Source: Paracoccaceae bacterium (GTDB taxonomy: Bacteria > Pseudomonadota > Alphaproteobacteria > Rhodobacterales > Rhodobacteraceae). Taken from it: a stretch of DNA of 42,353 nt. The notes below the pieces were generated by a model that had not been told where the DNA came from, ran no database searches, and saw nothing but the letters and a program-made list of their open reading frames with translations. The number at the start of each line of letters is the position of its first letter. Position 1 is the first letter of the stretch. The DNA is taken from assembly GCA_027489355.1 (NCBI GenBank), contig JAIXZY010000069.1, positions 1 to 42,353 of the forward strand. The letters run 5' to 3'. The translations under genes were made by a program, and so were the position numbers. Of the stretch, positions 30,654-37,159 are shown piece by piece.

Positions 30654-31303
30654 GCCTGCCCCCCGATCCGTGCTGAACTCGGCGAATGCCCTTCGCCCTG
30701 ATCCTCGCCCTGGCCGTTGCCGACCCTTGCGACTTCATCCCCGACCGGGGCCCGACGCCCGACGCCGTCCGCGTCGGCCGGGCCTTCACCGGCCCGGTCG
30801 TTCACATCATCGACGGCGACGGCCTGTGCGTCGGCGTCGGCCCGCGCCGAGGTCAGGACTGGGTTGAGGTCCGGGTGGCCGACTTCTACGCCCCCGAGCT
30901 GTCCGAACCCGGCGGCGCGGCCGCCCGCGACGCCCTCGCCGCCATCGCCTCCGGCCGGACCCTGCGCTGCGTCGCCGGCCGCCGCAGCTGGGACCGCGTC
31001 GTCGCCGTCTGCACTTTGGACGGGCGCGCCGTCGGCGACCTGATGCGCGAGCGGGGCGTGGCCGAGGGCGGGCGGGGGCGGTGAAAAGAACCAGTCGCCG
31101 GAGAAGGCCAGGCCCCGGCGGTGCGCCTCGGCCCTGACTCTCACCAGAAACGGATAGCCGGGGTTGTCGCGCCCCGTCTCATACCGCGAAATGGCGGGGC
31201 GACTGACGCCGCCGATTTCGGCCATTTCCTCCTGACGGATGTTGAAAACGGCCGTTCTGACCCAGCGAAGCGGCGTCTCGGTGTGGGGCGAATCATGGGG
31301 CAT
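30650..31303 (-). CDS. Cro-like XRE regulator with antisense-encoded C-terminal extension
   Basis: The first 75 residues form an XRE helix-turn-helix (LRWVRTAVFNIRQEEMAEIGGVSRPAISRYETGRDNPGYPFLVRVRAEA). It is divergent from the CI-type repressor, so it is probably the Cro counterpart that opens the leftward early operon. The frame then stays open for another 140 residues of low-complexity sequence (Gly, Ala, Asp rich), entirely antisense to the SNase gene. It stops in a GTGA overlap with the next gene. The true product may be all 217 residues. Start 31303 is chosen because the operator lies just upstream; 31327 is the alternative. No clear ribosome site is visible. Confidence 0.6.
   Translation of the reverse strand: MPHDSPHTETPLRWVRTAVFNIRQEEMAEIGGVSRPAISRYETGRDNPGYPFLVRVRAEAHRRGLAFSGDWFFSPPPPALGHAPLAHQVADGAPVQSADGDDAVPAAAAGDAAQGPAGGDGGEGVAGGRAAGFGQLGGVEVGHPDLNPVLTSARADADAQAVAVDDVNDRAGEGPADADGVGRRAPVGDEVARVGNGQGEDQGEGHSPSSARIGGQA
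30686..31084 (+). CDS. SNase-family (thermonuclease-like) protein
   Basis: A 132-aa protein with a short hydrophobic start (MPFALILALAVADPC), possibly a signal peptide. A staphylococcal-nuclease core follows: FTGPVVHIIDGDGLCVGV, then EVRVADFYAPELSEPGGAAARDAL with the catalytic-type Arg and Glu, and the second Arg in RRSWDRVVAVCTLDGRAVGDLMRERGV. It should degrade DNA or RNA, or bind nucleic acid. It is shorter than secreted nucleases but the active residues are kept. It lies alone on the plus strand inside the leftward early operon, antisense to the Cro-like frame. It may be a moron. The ATG lies inside an imperfect copy of the dispersed palindrome. Confidence 0.75.
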   Translation: MPFALILALAVADPCDFIPDRGPTPDAVRVGRAFTGPVVHIIDGDGLCVGVGPRRGQDWVEVRVADFYAPELSEPGGAAARDALAAIASGRTLRCVAGRRSWDRVVAVCTLDGRAVGDLMRERGVAEGGRGR

Positions 31304-31309
31304 GCGCCG

Positions 31310-31330
31310 TTTGTGCGTGATTCGCACAAA
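31310..31330. promoter_or_regulatory. Immunity operator, leftward side
   Basis: TTTGTGCG-tgatt-CGCACAAA is a perfect 8-bp-arm dyad with a five-base spacer. An adjacent overlapping dyad GCACA-aaa-TGTGC (31324-31336) may be a second binding site. It sits between the divergent Cro-like and repressor genes. Its core TGTGCG-N5-CGCACA is shared with the operator at 32466. Confidence 0.8.
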
Positions 31331-31396
31331 ATGTGCAGCTAGAATGTTCGCCTAATGAACGTGCGAGACGCGAACTTATTGGGGATACGCGGTCGC

Positions 31397-32032
31397 ATGT
31401 CCGACCGCCCCTTCCCGCGTGCGCGCCCCGGCCGACCGGAACTCCCGGTCGAGGAAGACACTCTCGCGGGGCGTTTGCGAGCCCTGCGTAAGCTGGCCAA
31501 ACAGGATCAGGAGGATCTCGCTTCCGCTCTCGGCGTAAGCCGCACCCAGATCTCGAAGTATGAGACGGGCGGCCACCAGCCGCCCGACTATGTGATCGAA
31601 CGGGCCAGCCAGCACTTCGGCGTCACGCCCACCTTCATCCGCTATGGCGATACCGACAGCAGAATGGCCAAGGTCGTCGGCCGCGTCGGGGCCGGCGGCC
31701 ACGTCGAAGCGATCGAACAGGCCCCATGGCGTTACGTCGAGACGCCCGCCAGCTGGCACGACGCCATCGCCCTGGAGGTCAGCGGAACGTCCTGCTGGCC
31801 GATTTACGACGACGGAGACGACCTGGTGATCCGCGGCGAGAGACGGATGGTTGAGGAAGAAATCGTCGGCCGCATGTGCGTCGTCGAAACCTCCGACGGC
31901 CTGGGCCTGGTCAAGCGGGTCAGGCGCGGGACCAGGCGCGGGCTCTTCACCTTGGAAAGCCCGAACGCACCGCCGATCGAGGACGTCCAGCTGGCCAGCG
32001 CCCGCCCGGTCAAGATGCACGCGCCCCGCTGA
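31397..32032 (+). CDS. CI/LexA-type repressor with S24 autoprotease domain
   Basis: A 211-aa prophage repressor. Residues about 24-82 form an XRE helix-turn-helix (RLRALRKLAKQDQEDLASALGVSRTQISKYETG). The C-terminal S24 domain has catalytic Ser132 (SGTSCWPIYDDGDDLVI) and Lys173 (LGLVKRV), with a likely cleavage site near GRVGAGG (residues 96-101). The Ser-Lys spacing fits LexA/CI. RecA-stimulated self-cleavage would induce the prophage on DNA damage. Start 31397 is chosen over ATG 31355, which lies in the operator/promoter region; a GGGGA site lies 12 bases upstream, so the start is not certain. Confidence 0.85.
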   Translation: MSDRPFPRARPGRPELPVEEDTLAGRLRALRKLAKQDQEDLASALGVSRTQISKYETGGHQPPDYVIERASQHFGVTPTFIRYGDTDSRMAKVVGRVGAGGHVEAIEQAPWRYVETPASWHDAIALEVSGTSCWPIYDDGDDLVIRGERRMVEEEIVGRMCVVETSDGLGLVKRVRRGTRRGLFTLESPNAPPIEDVQLASARPVKMHAPR

Positions 32033-32041
32033 TCACTCGCG

Positions 32042-32407
32042 TCAGTCGATGATCTCGACGCAGTCCATGTTCACGTCCCGACAGCGCTCGAACATCTTGA
32101 GCCGGGCCTTCTCCCGGCCGTTGCTGTCGATCAATCCGCAGCTGACGATGCGTGGCGGGCCCAGCAGTTCGACCTCGGGCGCATAGGCCGACGGGGTAAG
32201 TCCGTTCAGCTGATCGGGTCGAGCCTTCATCCACGCCATGGCGCAGGTCGGATGGCCTCCGACCGACGCGATGCGCTTCGCCAGCTCATCGCGCTCGTAC
32301 AGGTTCTCTCCGTGATTCCGGGCCGCCCACAGGATCAGGACGGCAGCCGCGACCAAGGCGAGCACCAGGTACACGACCCAGCCTTGGCCCTTGCCCGTCT
32401 TTTCCAT
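32042..32407 (-). CDS. Single-span membrane protein inside the immunity region
   Basis: A 121-aa protein: short basic N terminus (MEKTGKGQGW), one membrane segment (VVYLVLALVAAAVLILWAA, about 11-30), then a soluble domain with conserved-looking cysteines (GHPTCAMAW, PRIVSCGLI, FERCRDVNMDCVEI). Four cysteines suggest disulfides if the domain is periplasmic. It is convergent with the repressor gene and starts near the rightward operator. That position makes expression in the lysogen likely, and such proteins often block superinfection. No family recognised; the longer frame to 32530 runs through the operator and was rejected. Confidence 0.6.
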   Translation of the reverse strand: MEKTGKGQGWVVYLVLALVAAAVLILWAARNHGENLYERDELAKRIASVGGHPTCAMAWMKARPDQLNGLTPSAYAPEVELLGPPRIVSCGLIDSNGREKARLKMFERCRDVNMDCVEIID

Positions 32408-32465
32408 GCTCGGCCCCCATTCGACGCTCAGGCTAACGACCCCATCTGACAGGTCCACAGGCCAA

Positions 32466-32486
32466 AATGTGCGCGTGACGCACATT
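32466..32486. promoter_or_regulatory. Immunity operator, rightward side, with overlapping promoter
   Basis: AATGTGCG-cgtga-CGCACATT is a perfect 8-bp-arm dyad with the same core (TGTGCG-N5-CGCACA) and spacing as the leftward operator. TTGACG at 32490-32495 lies immediately downstream and is a good -35 element; the matching -10 (around 32513-32518) is weak. A half-site CGCACAAAA follows at 32512. Repressor bound here would block the rightward operon starting at 32548. Confidence 0.75.
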
Positions 32487-32547
32487 CGCTTGACGCAATA
32501 AGTTCGTTCTGCGCACAAAACGCCGGTCACCAGTTTGGAGCCCGGTC

Positions 32548-33045
32548 ATGCCCATCAACGCCGTCCATACGTCAGCTTCGGTCATACCCTTCCCCCGCCG
32601 CGCCGCGCGGCGCGACGAAGGGCCTTCGTCGGCAGTCCTGCGGGTCGTCGAGCCGCCGTCCACGGATCCGCGCGTCGAGGTCGTGGCCGACATGGCGCGC
32701 GAGATGGACCTCTGCCCCTGGATCGCGCCGGTCGTGCGCGTCGTGCGCGGACTCGACCGTCGCGCCCGCGTCCACGTCGCCGTCGGCTGCGTCGCTGCCG
32801 CCCTGTCGGTGTCCGACGCGCGCCTGCTGGCCGCCACCCTCAGGGCCGATCCGGGCCAGCCCGGCAACCTGACCGTCGCCCGTGATCTGGACCGCGCGGC
32901 GCTGTCGGCCGAGCGCCAGTCGGCCGTCCTGGTGCGGGAACCCCTGCGGCCCGAACACGGCCTCGCCCTCTCGCTCTCGGCCGCGGCCATGGCCGTCGCA
33001 GCCCTGCTGCTGGCCGGGGCCGCGGCCCTCTTCCGGGCGGGCTGA
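32548..33045 (+). CDS. Hypothetical protein with C-terminal membrane segment
   Basis: A 165-aa protein, first gene of the rightward operon, with TTGGAG before the start. The middle part (VEVVADMAREMDLCPWIAPVVRVVRGLDRRARVHVAVGCVAAALSVSDARLLAATLRADP) is amphipathic. The last 30 residues are a hydrophobic tail segment (ALSLSAAAMAVAALLLAGAAALF). An exact dispersed palindrome lies in the N-terminal codons (32616-32628), encoding DEGPSS, so that part is probably a tolerated insertion. No family recognised. Confidence 0.55.
   Translation: MPINAVHTSASVIPFPRRAARRDEGPSSAVLRVVEPPSTDPRVEVVADMAREMDLCPWIAPVVRVVRGLDRRARVHVAVGCVAAALSVSDARLLAATLRADPGQPGNLTVARDLDRAALSAERQSAVLVREPLRPEHGLALSLSAAAMAVAALLLAGAAALFRAG
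32616..32628. repeat. Dispersed palindrome CGAAGGSCCTTCG, copy 5
   Basis: Best copy: the arms extend to CGACGAAGG / CCTTCGTCG (32613-32631). It lies in the N-terminal codons of the first rightward gene, about 620 bases before the parB-like gene. Confidence 0.85.
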
Positions 33046-33049
33046 TCCC

Positions 33050-33253
33050 ATGGCCGAACAACGCACCGTCACCCTCGACCTCACCCCGGACGAAGCCTCG
33101 GCCCTGCTGGCCCTGGCGACGAAGGGGCGCGTCTTCCTCGACGTCGACCCCGCCTTCCTGGCCGCCCATGCCCGCCGCCGCGCCGCCCGCGACGCCTTCA
33201 TGCGCCTGCGCATGGCCGCCCGACGCGCCACCGTCACAGGAGTCGCCGCGTGA
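33050..33253 (+). CDS. Small hypothetical protein upstream of the ParB-like gene
   Basis: A 67-aa protein (MAEQRTVTLDLTPDEASALLALATKGRVFLDVDP...), largely helical with a basic second half (AHARRRAARDAFMRLRMAARRA). It overlaps the ParB-like gene by four bases (GTGA), so the two are co-translated. No family recognised. It is not a ParA: there is no P-loop. Confidence 0.6.
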   Translation: MAEQRTVTLDLTPDEASALLALATKGRVFLDVDPAFLAAHARRRAARDAFMRLRMAARRATVTGVAA

Positions 33254-35028
33254 CCGCCCTGAACCTGCTGGCCGTCCAGAACGCCGCCCTCCTTCGCGAA
33301 CTGCAGAAGGAGGGCCCGGACCGGGCCGCAAACGTCTCCGAACTGGCTCGGCGCCTAGATCGCGACGAGTCCAACCTGCGCAAGTCGCTCAAGGCCCTTG
33401 ATGGCGCGCGGCTTGTGTTCGCCGGCACCCTGCGCCTGAGCGGCGACGGCATCGAGCAGCTGGCTGCCATCGACCGCGCCGAAGGCGACGGCGACCGCCG
33501 CCGCTGGCCCATCGACCGCATCCGGCCCAATCCCGCCAACCGCCCGGTCGATCCCGACACCATCCCCGGCATGGCGGACTCTATCGCCGCGCGCGGCCTC
33601 CTCCAGCCCCTGGTCCTTTCGCCGCCCGACGACCGCGGCATCCGCATGCTCTGGGTGGGCGAGCGCCGCTGGCGCGGCCTGCTGATGCTGGCGGATCAGC
33701 ACCGCACCCCGGCTGACCTTATCGACGGCGCGCCGTTTGAGGAAAGGCAGGCCACCGCGGCCGAGGCCCTGGCCATCACCCTCACCGAAAACGTCGAACG
33801 CCAGAACCTGACCCCGCTGGAAGAGGCCTTCCTCTTGCGCGACCTGGCCGACGCCTGGGGCGAGGACGGCAGGCCGCTGACCGCCACCGACCTCGCCGAC
33901 CGACTCGGTCGCGCGCGCCAGCTGCGCCAGATCCAGATCAAGCTGAAGATCGCCCGCGAGGCCACGCCCGAAGCCGTCGACGCCTACCGTCGCGACGGCT
34001 CCTGGGACGCCCTGGTGGCCAGCGTCCAGTCGGCGCGCGCCGAAGCCCCGCCGGCCCCCGCGCGGGTGACCGGCCCCTGGATCCTCGACGGCATCGATTA
34101 TGGCAACGCCACCCGCTACCAGGAGGCACGCTACGCCAAGGGCCTCGACCGCCGGCCGGCCAACGCCGGCGGCGTGGCATCGCGCGCGACGCCGCCGGCC
34201 GACCCCGTCGGCCCGCAACCCGAACCCCTCACCGACGCCCAGCTGCTGGCCCTGGTCGAACTGGCGCATCAGATTTATCAGCAACAGACCGTCGCCCTGC
34301 TGGGCGCCGGCTGGACCGGCAACCCCGACCACGACCTGCGCGCCTTCGGCGCGGCCGTTCATGACTGGTGGCTGGCCGCGGACTTCGCAGACCTGCGCGG
34401 TCTCGGCCTGATTGATCTGGTCCAGCGGCCAGGCGGCGCACCGGCCCTCGCCGTCCTGACGGCCACCGGCATTTCCCGACTGCGCGACGAGGCTGTCCCC
34501 CTGCCGCCCGGCGACGCCGCCACCGCCAGCTGGCAGGTCCGCCTCGGCGGCGGCCTGCGCGGTTTCGACGACATGGCCACGGCCTGGCTCAACGCCCCGT
34601 CGTCATCCGGGCCCCCGAGCCGGGACGCGGTCCCTGCAGAAGAAGGCCCGCCTTGGGACGACGCAGACGCCGAGGCCTTGTCGCTCCCGACTACGGCCGA
34701 GGAAGACGACCGCGACGAATGGGGCCGCACCGACGACGTCGCCGCCGCCGACCTCGCCCTGCTGGACGAAGCGCTCGCCCTGGACACCGAGGCGGACGAC
34801 GAAGACGGCCCGCGCGACCTCGCCGCCCGCCTCGGCTTCGGCGGACCCTTCACCGTCGACGCCGAAGGCGGCCTCTGGTGCTGGGCCCCCGGAGACGAAG
34901 ACGAACGGCGCGAGCTGATCACCGTCGACGTCAACCGCGAGATCCCGACCGAACGCGCCCGCGCCGTCGCCCTCCTGATGGCCTGGGCCCTGAACCGCGC
35001 CCTCGACCACGCTGGGCCCGCGTCATGA
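33250..35028 (+). CDS. ParB-like DNA-binding protein with N-terminal winged helix
   Basis: A 592-aa protein. Residues 1-70 form a winged helix (ANVSELARRLDRDESNLRKSLKALDGARLV). About 85-190 is a ParB/Srx-type domain (RIRPNPANRPVDPDTIPGMADSIAARGLLQPLVL, VGERRWRGLLML, LTENVERQNLTPLEEAFLLRDL). A helix-turn-helix follows (TATDLADRLGRARQLRQIQIKLKIA), and then a long acidic C-terminal half that includes a separate helical domain (LTDAQLLALVELAHQIYQQQ). The order resembles plasmid ParB, but no parA is present. Phage ParB-like proteins may act as transcription regulators or CTP switches. An exact dispersed palindrome follows its stop. Confidence 0.8.
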   Translation: MTALNLLAVQNAALLRELQKEGPDRAANVSELARRLDRDESNLRKSLKALDGARLVFAGTLRLSGDGIEQLAAIDRAEGDGDRRRWPIDRIRPNPANRPVDPDTIPGMADSIAARGLLQPLVLSPPDDRGIRMLWVGERRWRGLLMLADQHRTPADLIDGAPFEERQATAAEALAITLTENVERQNLTPLEEAFLLRDLADAWGEDGRPLTATDLADRLGRARQLRQIQIKLKIAREATPEAVDAYRRDGSWDALVASVQSARAEAPPAPARVTGPWILDGIDYGNATRYQEARYAKGLDRRPANAGGVASRATPPADPVGPQPEPLTDAQLLALVELAHQIYQQQTVALLGAGWTGNPDHDLRAFGAAVHDWWLAADFADLRGLGLIDLVQRPGGAPALAVLTATGISRLRDEAVPLPPGDAATASWQVRLGGGLRGFDDMATAWLNAPSSSGPPSRDAVPAEEGPPWDDADAEALSLPTTAEEDDRDEWGRTDDVAAADLALLDEALALDTEADDEDGPRDLAARLGFGGPFTVDAEGGLWCWAPGDEDERRELITVDVNREIPTERARAVALLMAWALNRALDHAGPAS

Positions 35029-35231
35029 CCGACGAAGGCCCTTCGCTCGCTGGCCGCCCGTCATCCCGCGCCACGACCCGGGACCGGCCGAAGAGCCGGG
35101 ACGGCACCGGCCCCGGACGCCCGCGCCTGCCCCGCATCACCACACCCGCCGCTTCGGTCAGCACGCCCGAGAACGGCCTGACCCCGCGCACGCCGGAAAC
35201 CGGCCGCCCCATCCAGACCCGGGAAACCTGA
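35025..35231 (+). CDS. Small basic, proline-rich protein
   Basis: A 68-aa frame (MTDEGPSLAGRPSSRATTRDRPKSRDG...), starting in an ATGA overlap with the ParB-like stop and ending two bases before the next gene. Tight coupling at both ends supports translation. The sequence is low complexity and likely disordered. The first codons come from the dispersed palindrome. Function cannot be inferred. Confidence 0.45.
   Translation: MTDEGPSLAGRPSSRATTRDRPKSRDGTGPGRPRLPRITTPAASVSTPENGLTPRTPETGRPIQTRET
35033..35045. repeat. Dispersed palindrome CGAAGGSCCTTCG, copy 6
   Basis: Exact CGAAGG-C-CCTTCG, four bases after the ParB-like stop codon. Copies 5 and 6 flank the ParB-like gene. Confidence 0.8.
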
Positions 35232-35233
35232 CC

Positions 35234-35710
35234 ATGACCGACCGCCTGAAGAAGCCCAACACCCGCGACCTGGCCAAGGCCGCATCTCGCGCCAAAGTCC
35301 TCGACGCCGCCCGCGGCCTGTTCACCACCATCGGCTATGACGCCACCACCCTGCGGATGGTCGCCAACCTCGCCGGTCTGTCGACCGGCGCCGTCTTCGT
35401 CCATGTCGAGGACAAGGAAGACCTCTGGCGTCAGGCCATGGGCGGCCCCGCCCCCTCGGTCGCCATCGCGGAACAGATCGCCCTGGTCATGGCCCAGCTG
35501 CCCGGCTGGTCCTGGTCGGTCGGCCGCCCGGCCCAGACCGGCGACACCTTCACCGCCTCGGTCCGCTCCCCGGACTTCAACCCGTCGGTCGTGAACCAGG
35601 GCCGCGTCTTCGCCGGCGAGGGGTACACCCCCGCCTCCGCCCTGGCCCTGGCCCGCCACGCAGCCCTGCCGCACGCCGGGACGGCGCCGCACCTCAAGGC
35701 CGTCGCCTGA
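35234..35710 (+). CDS. TetR-type HTH fused to a phage-specific C-terminal domain
   Basis: A 158-aa protein. Residues about 18-68 (ASRAKVLDAARGLFTTIGYDATTLRMVANLAGLSTGAVFVHVEDKEDLW) are a clear TetR-family DNA-binding domain. The usual helical ligand-binding domain is missing. Instead about 75 residues follow (LPGWSWSVGRPAQTGDTFTASVRSPDFN...GEGYTPASALALARHAA), of a type I associate with small stand-alone phage proteins. It is likely a regulator of the rightward operon or of host genes; ligand control is unlikely without the TetR core. TGATG overlap joins it to the next gene. Confidence 0.7.
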   Translation: MTDRLKKPNTRDLAKAASRAKVLDAARGLFTTIGYDATTLRMVANLAGLSTGAVFVHVEDKEDLWRQAMGGPAPSVAIAEQIALVMAQLPGWSWSVGRPAQTGDTFTASVRSPDFNPSVVNQGRVFAGEGYTPASALALARHAALPHAGTAPHLKAVA

Positions 35711-35856
35711 TGCGCCGGGCGCTGTGCACCGCGGCCCGGGCCACGGCGGCCCTCGCCGCCTTCGCCTTCTGCGCCGCCGTCTGGCTCGCCATCGGCCTCG
35801 GTGGCCTGGCCGTGCTGCGCGCCGTCGCCGCCGCCGTCACGGGGATCGTGCCCTGA
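35710..35856 (+). CDS. Very small membrane protein
   Basis: A 48-aa protein with one or two hydrophobic segments (ATAALAAFAFCAAVWLAIGLGGLAVLRAVAAAV). Its ATG overlaps the previous stop (TGATG). The coupling and clean hydrophobicity support a real gene. It could be a small inner-membrane protein affecting superinfection, but nothing specific can be said. Confidence 0.5.
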   Translation: MRRALCTAARATAALAAFAFCAAVWLAIGLGGLAVLRAVAAAVTGIVP

Positions 35857-35966
35857 TGCGCCCGCCCTGGATCGAATCCGCCGCCCTGCTGGCCGCCCAC
35901 GGCCACGCCGGGCTCAAGCAGCGAGGCCCCGCGGGCCGCGCGATAGCCCCCAGAAAGAGGAAGTCC

Positions 35967-36299
35967 ATGTCCGCCGCCATCCGCTTCGCCTTTATCGCCC
36001 ACGACGACGGGGGCCAGTCCAGGCCCGTCACCTTCTCCGACGTCCACGCTCTCGCCCGTTACATCGAACGCAAGCGCGAGGGCCGCGCGATCGAACTGGT
36101 CGAGGCCGAGGACGTCGAGGTCCCCGGCCGCGCCGCCCTGCAGATCGGCGTCCAGATCTGGACCCGCCTCGACGACGCCCGCGACCGCAACCTCGGCTGG
36201 GCCTGGCTGGACGGCCAGGGCCGCGAACGCCTCGAACTGGCGCTCCGCTCCGCCCGCCAGACCGCCGGCCGCGCCACCGACCGGAGGGCGGCGGCATGA
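35967..36299 (+). CDS. Hypothetical phage protein
   Basis: A 110-aa protein starting MSAAIRFAFIAHDDGGQSRPVTFSDVHALARYIERKREGR, with AGAGGAAG just upstream of ATG 35967. The frame is open back to an ATG at 35856, which overlaps the previous stop, but that version lacks a ribosome site. The C-terminal half (WTRLDDARDRNLGWAWLDGQGRERLELAL) looks folded. It overlaps the next start by four bases. Family unknown. Confidence 0.55.
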   Translation: MSAAIRFAFIAHDDGGQSRPVTFSDVHALARYIERKREGRAIELVEAEDVEVPGRAALQIGVQIWTRLDDARDRNLGWAWLDGQGRERLELALRSARQTAGRATDRRAAA

Positions 36300-37159
36300 C
36301 CCGCACTCCGCAATCTGACGCCCAGGTCGCGCACCGCTTCCGCTTCGCGGCCGACATCCTGGAGAGCATGACCGACGGCATCGACGGCGACCGACTCGGC
36401 GCCCTGGTCCGCTGGGCCCTGCACGGCGAGGCGGCGGCAGACGAAGCCGAGGCGCTGATCCGGATCTTCGAAGCCCCGCACCTTGCCGCGATCGATGAAG
36501 GCGCCTGGTCCGGCGACAGCCGCGCCGAGGCGCTGGCGGACATCGCGCGGGTGACGGCCGCGGCGGACGGCCTTGCTGACGACGCGGCGGCTCGCGTCGT
36601 CCAGTGGTTCTGCGCCGAACGCCGTCGGCAAGTCGACATCGAGGGCTGGAGCCTAGAGCACGACGATCTTTACGACGCCGGCGAAATGGCCCACGCGGCA
36701 GGGTGCTACGCCATCGCCGCCATCCGTCCGGCGAACGATCGCCGTATGGGCCTCGGCTACCCTCCGGACCATTGGCCTTGGGAGGTTCGCTGGTGGAAAC
36801 CAGCCGACCCGTTGACGATGCTGGTGAAGGCAGGCGCCCTCCTGATCGCGGAAGTCGAACGGCTCGAAAGAAGGGGCGAAAGCCGCGCCGAAGCCGAGGC
36901 AGACGTCGCGAGGGTCACGGCCGAGGCGGAAGCCTTGGAGGTGCGCGTCTCCGCGGCGGCGCGCCGGTCGAGAGCGCTCGCGTCACTCCGCGCTCTACAA
37001 GAAGGTGCTGCAATCGCCATGCCCAGCTTTGTGGGCAACGAGGCGGTCTACGACTTCCTGTGCGCCATTCATCGAGAGGCCGTGAAGGGCCAGCTCGCCA
37101 GCGACGACGTCGCCAACGAAGGCACCCTGGGCGCCATGGGAGGTCAGAACCATGGCTGA
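36296..37159 (+). CDS. Conserved phage protein with WPW/WWKP motif
   Basis: A 287-aa protein. The middle block QWFCAERRRQVDIEGWSLEHDDLYDAGEMAHAAGCYAIAAI with PPDHWPWEVRWWKPADPLTMLVKAGALLIAEVERLERR is a conserved phage domain of unknown function that I have seen in other phages. Around it, the repeated helical stretches SRAEALADIARVTAAAD and SRAEAEADVARVTAEAE suggest an internal duplication forming coiled coil. ATG 36296 has GGAGG upstream and overlaps the previous stop. The gene overlaps the next one by eight bases. Confidence 0.65.
   Translation: MTRTPQSDAQVAHRFRFAADILESMTDGIDGDRLGALVRWALHGEAAADEAEALIRIFEAPHLAAIDEGAWSGDSRAEALADIARVTAAADGLADDAAARVVQWFCAERRRQVDIEGWSLEHDDLYDAGEMAHAAGCYAIAAIRPANDRRMGLGYPPDHWPWEVRWWKPADPLTMLVKAGALLIAEVERLERRGESRAEAEADVARVTAEAEALEVRVSAAARRSRALASLRALQEGAAIAMPSFVGNEAVYDFLCAIHREAVKGQLASDDVANEGTLGAMGGQNHG

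Noticed and set aside
30686-30712. Shared pattern around ATG of the SNase and o-spanin genes (AATGCCCTTCG then CTGATCCT)
   Set aside because: The match is short, in different reading frames, and both are hydrophobic leader sequences; I treat it as coincidence or a decayed copy of the dispersed palindrome.
33391-33403. Palindrome TCAAGGCCCTTGA resembling the dispersed repeat
   Set aside because: Arms differ (TCAAGG rather than CGAAGG) and it sits in ordinary ParB-like coding sequence, so it is probably chance.
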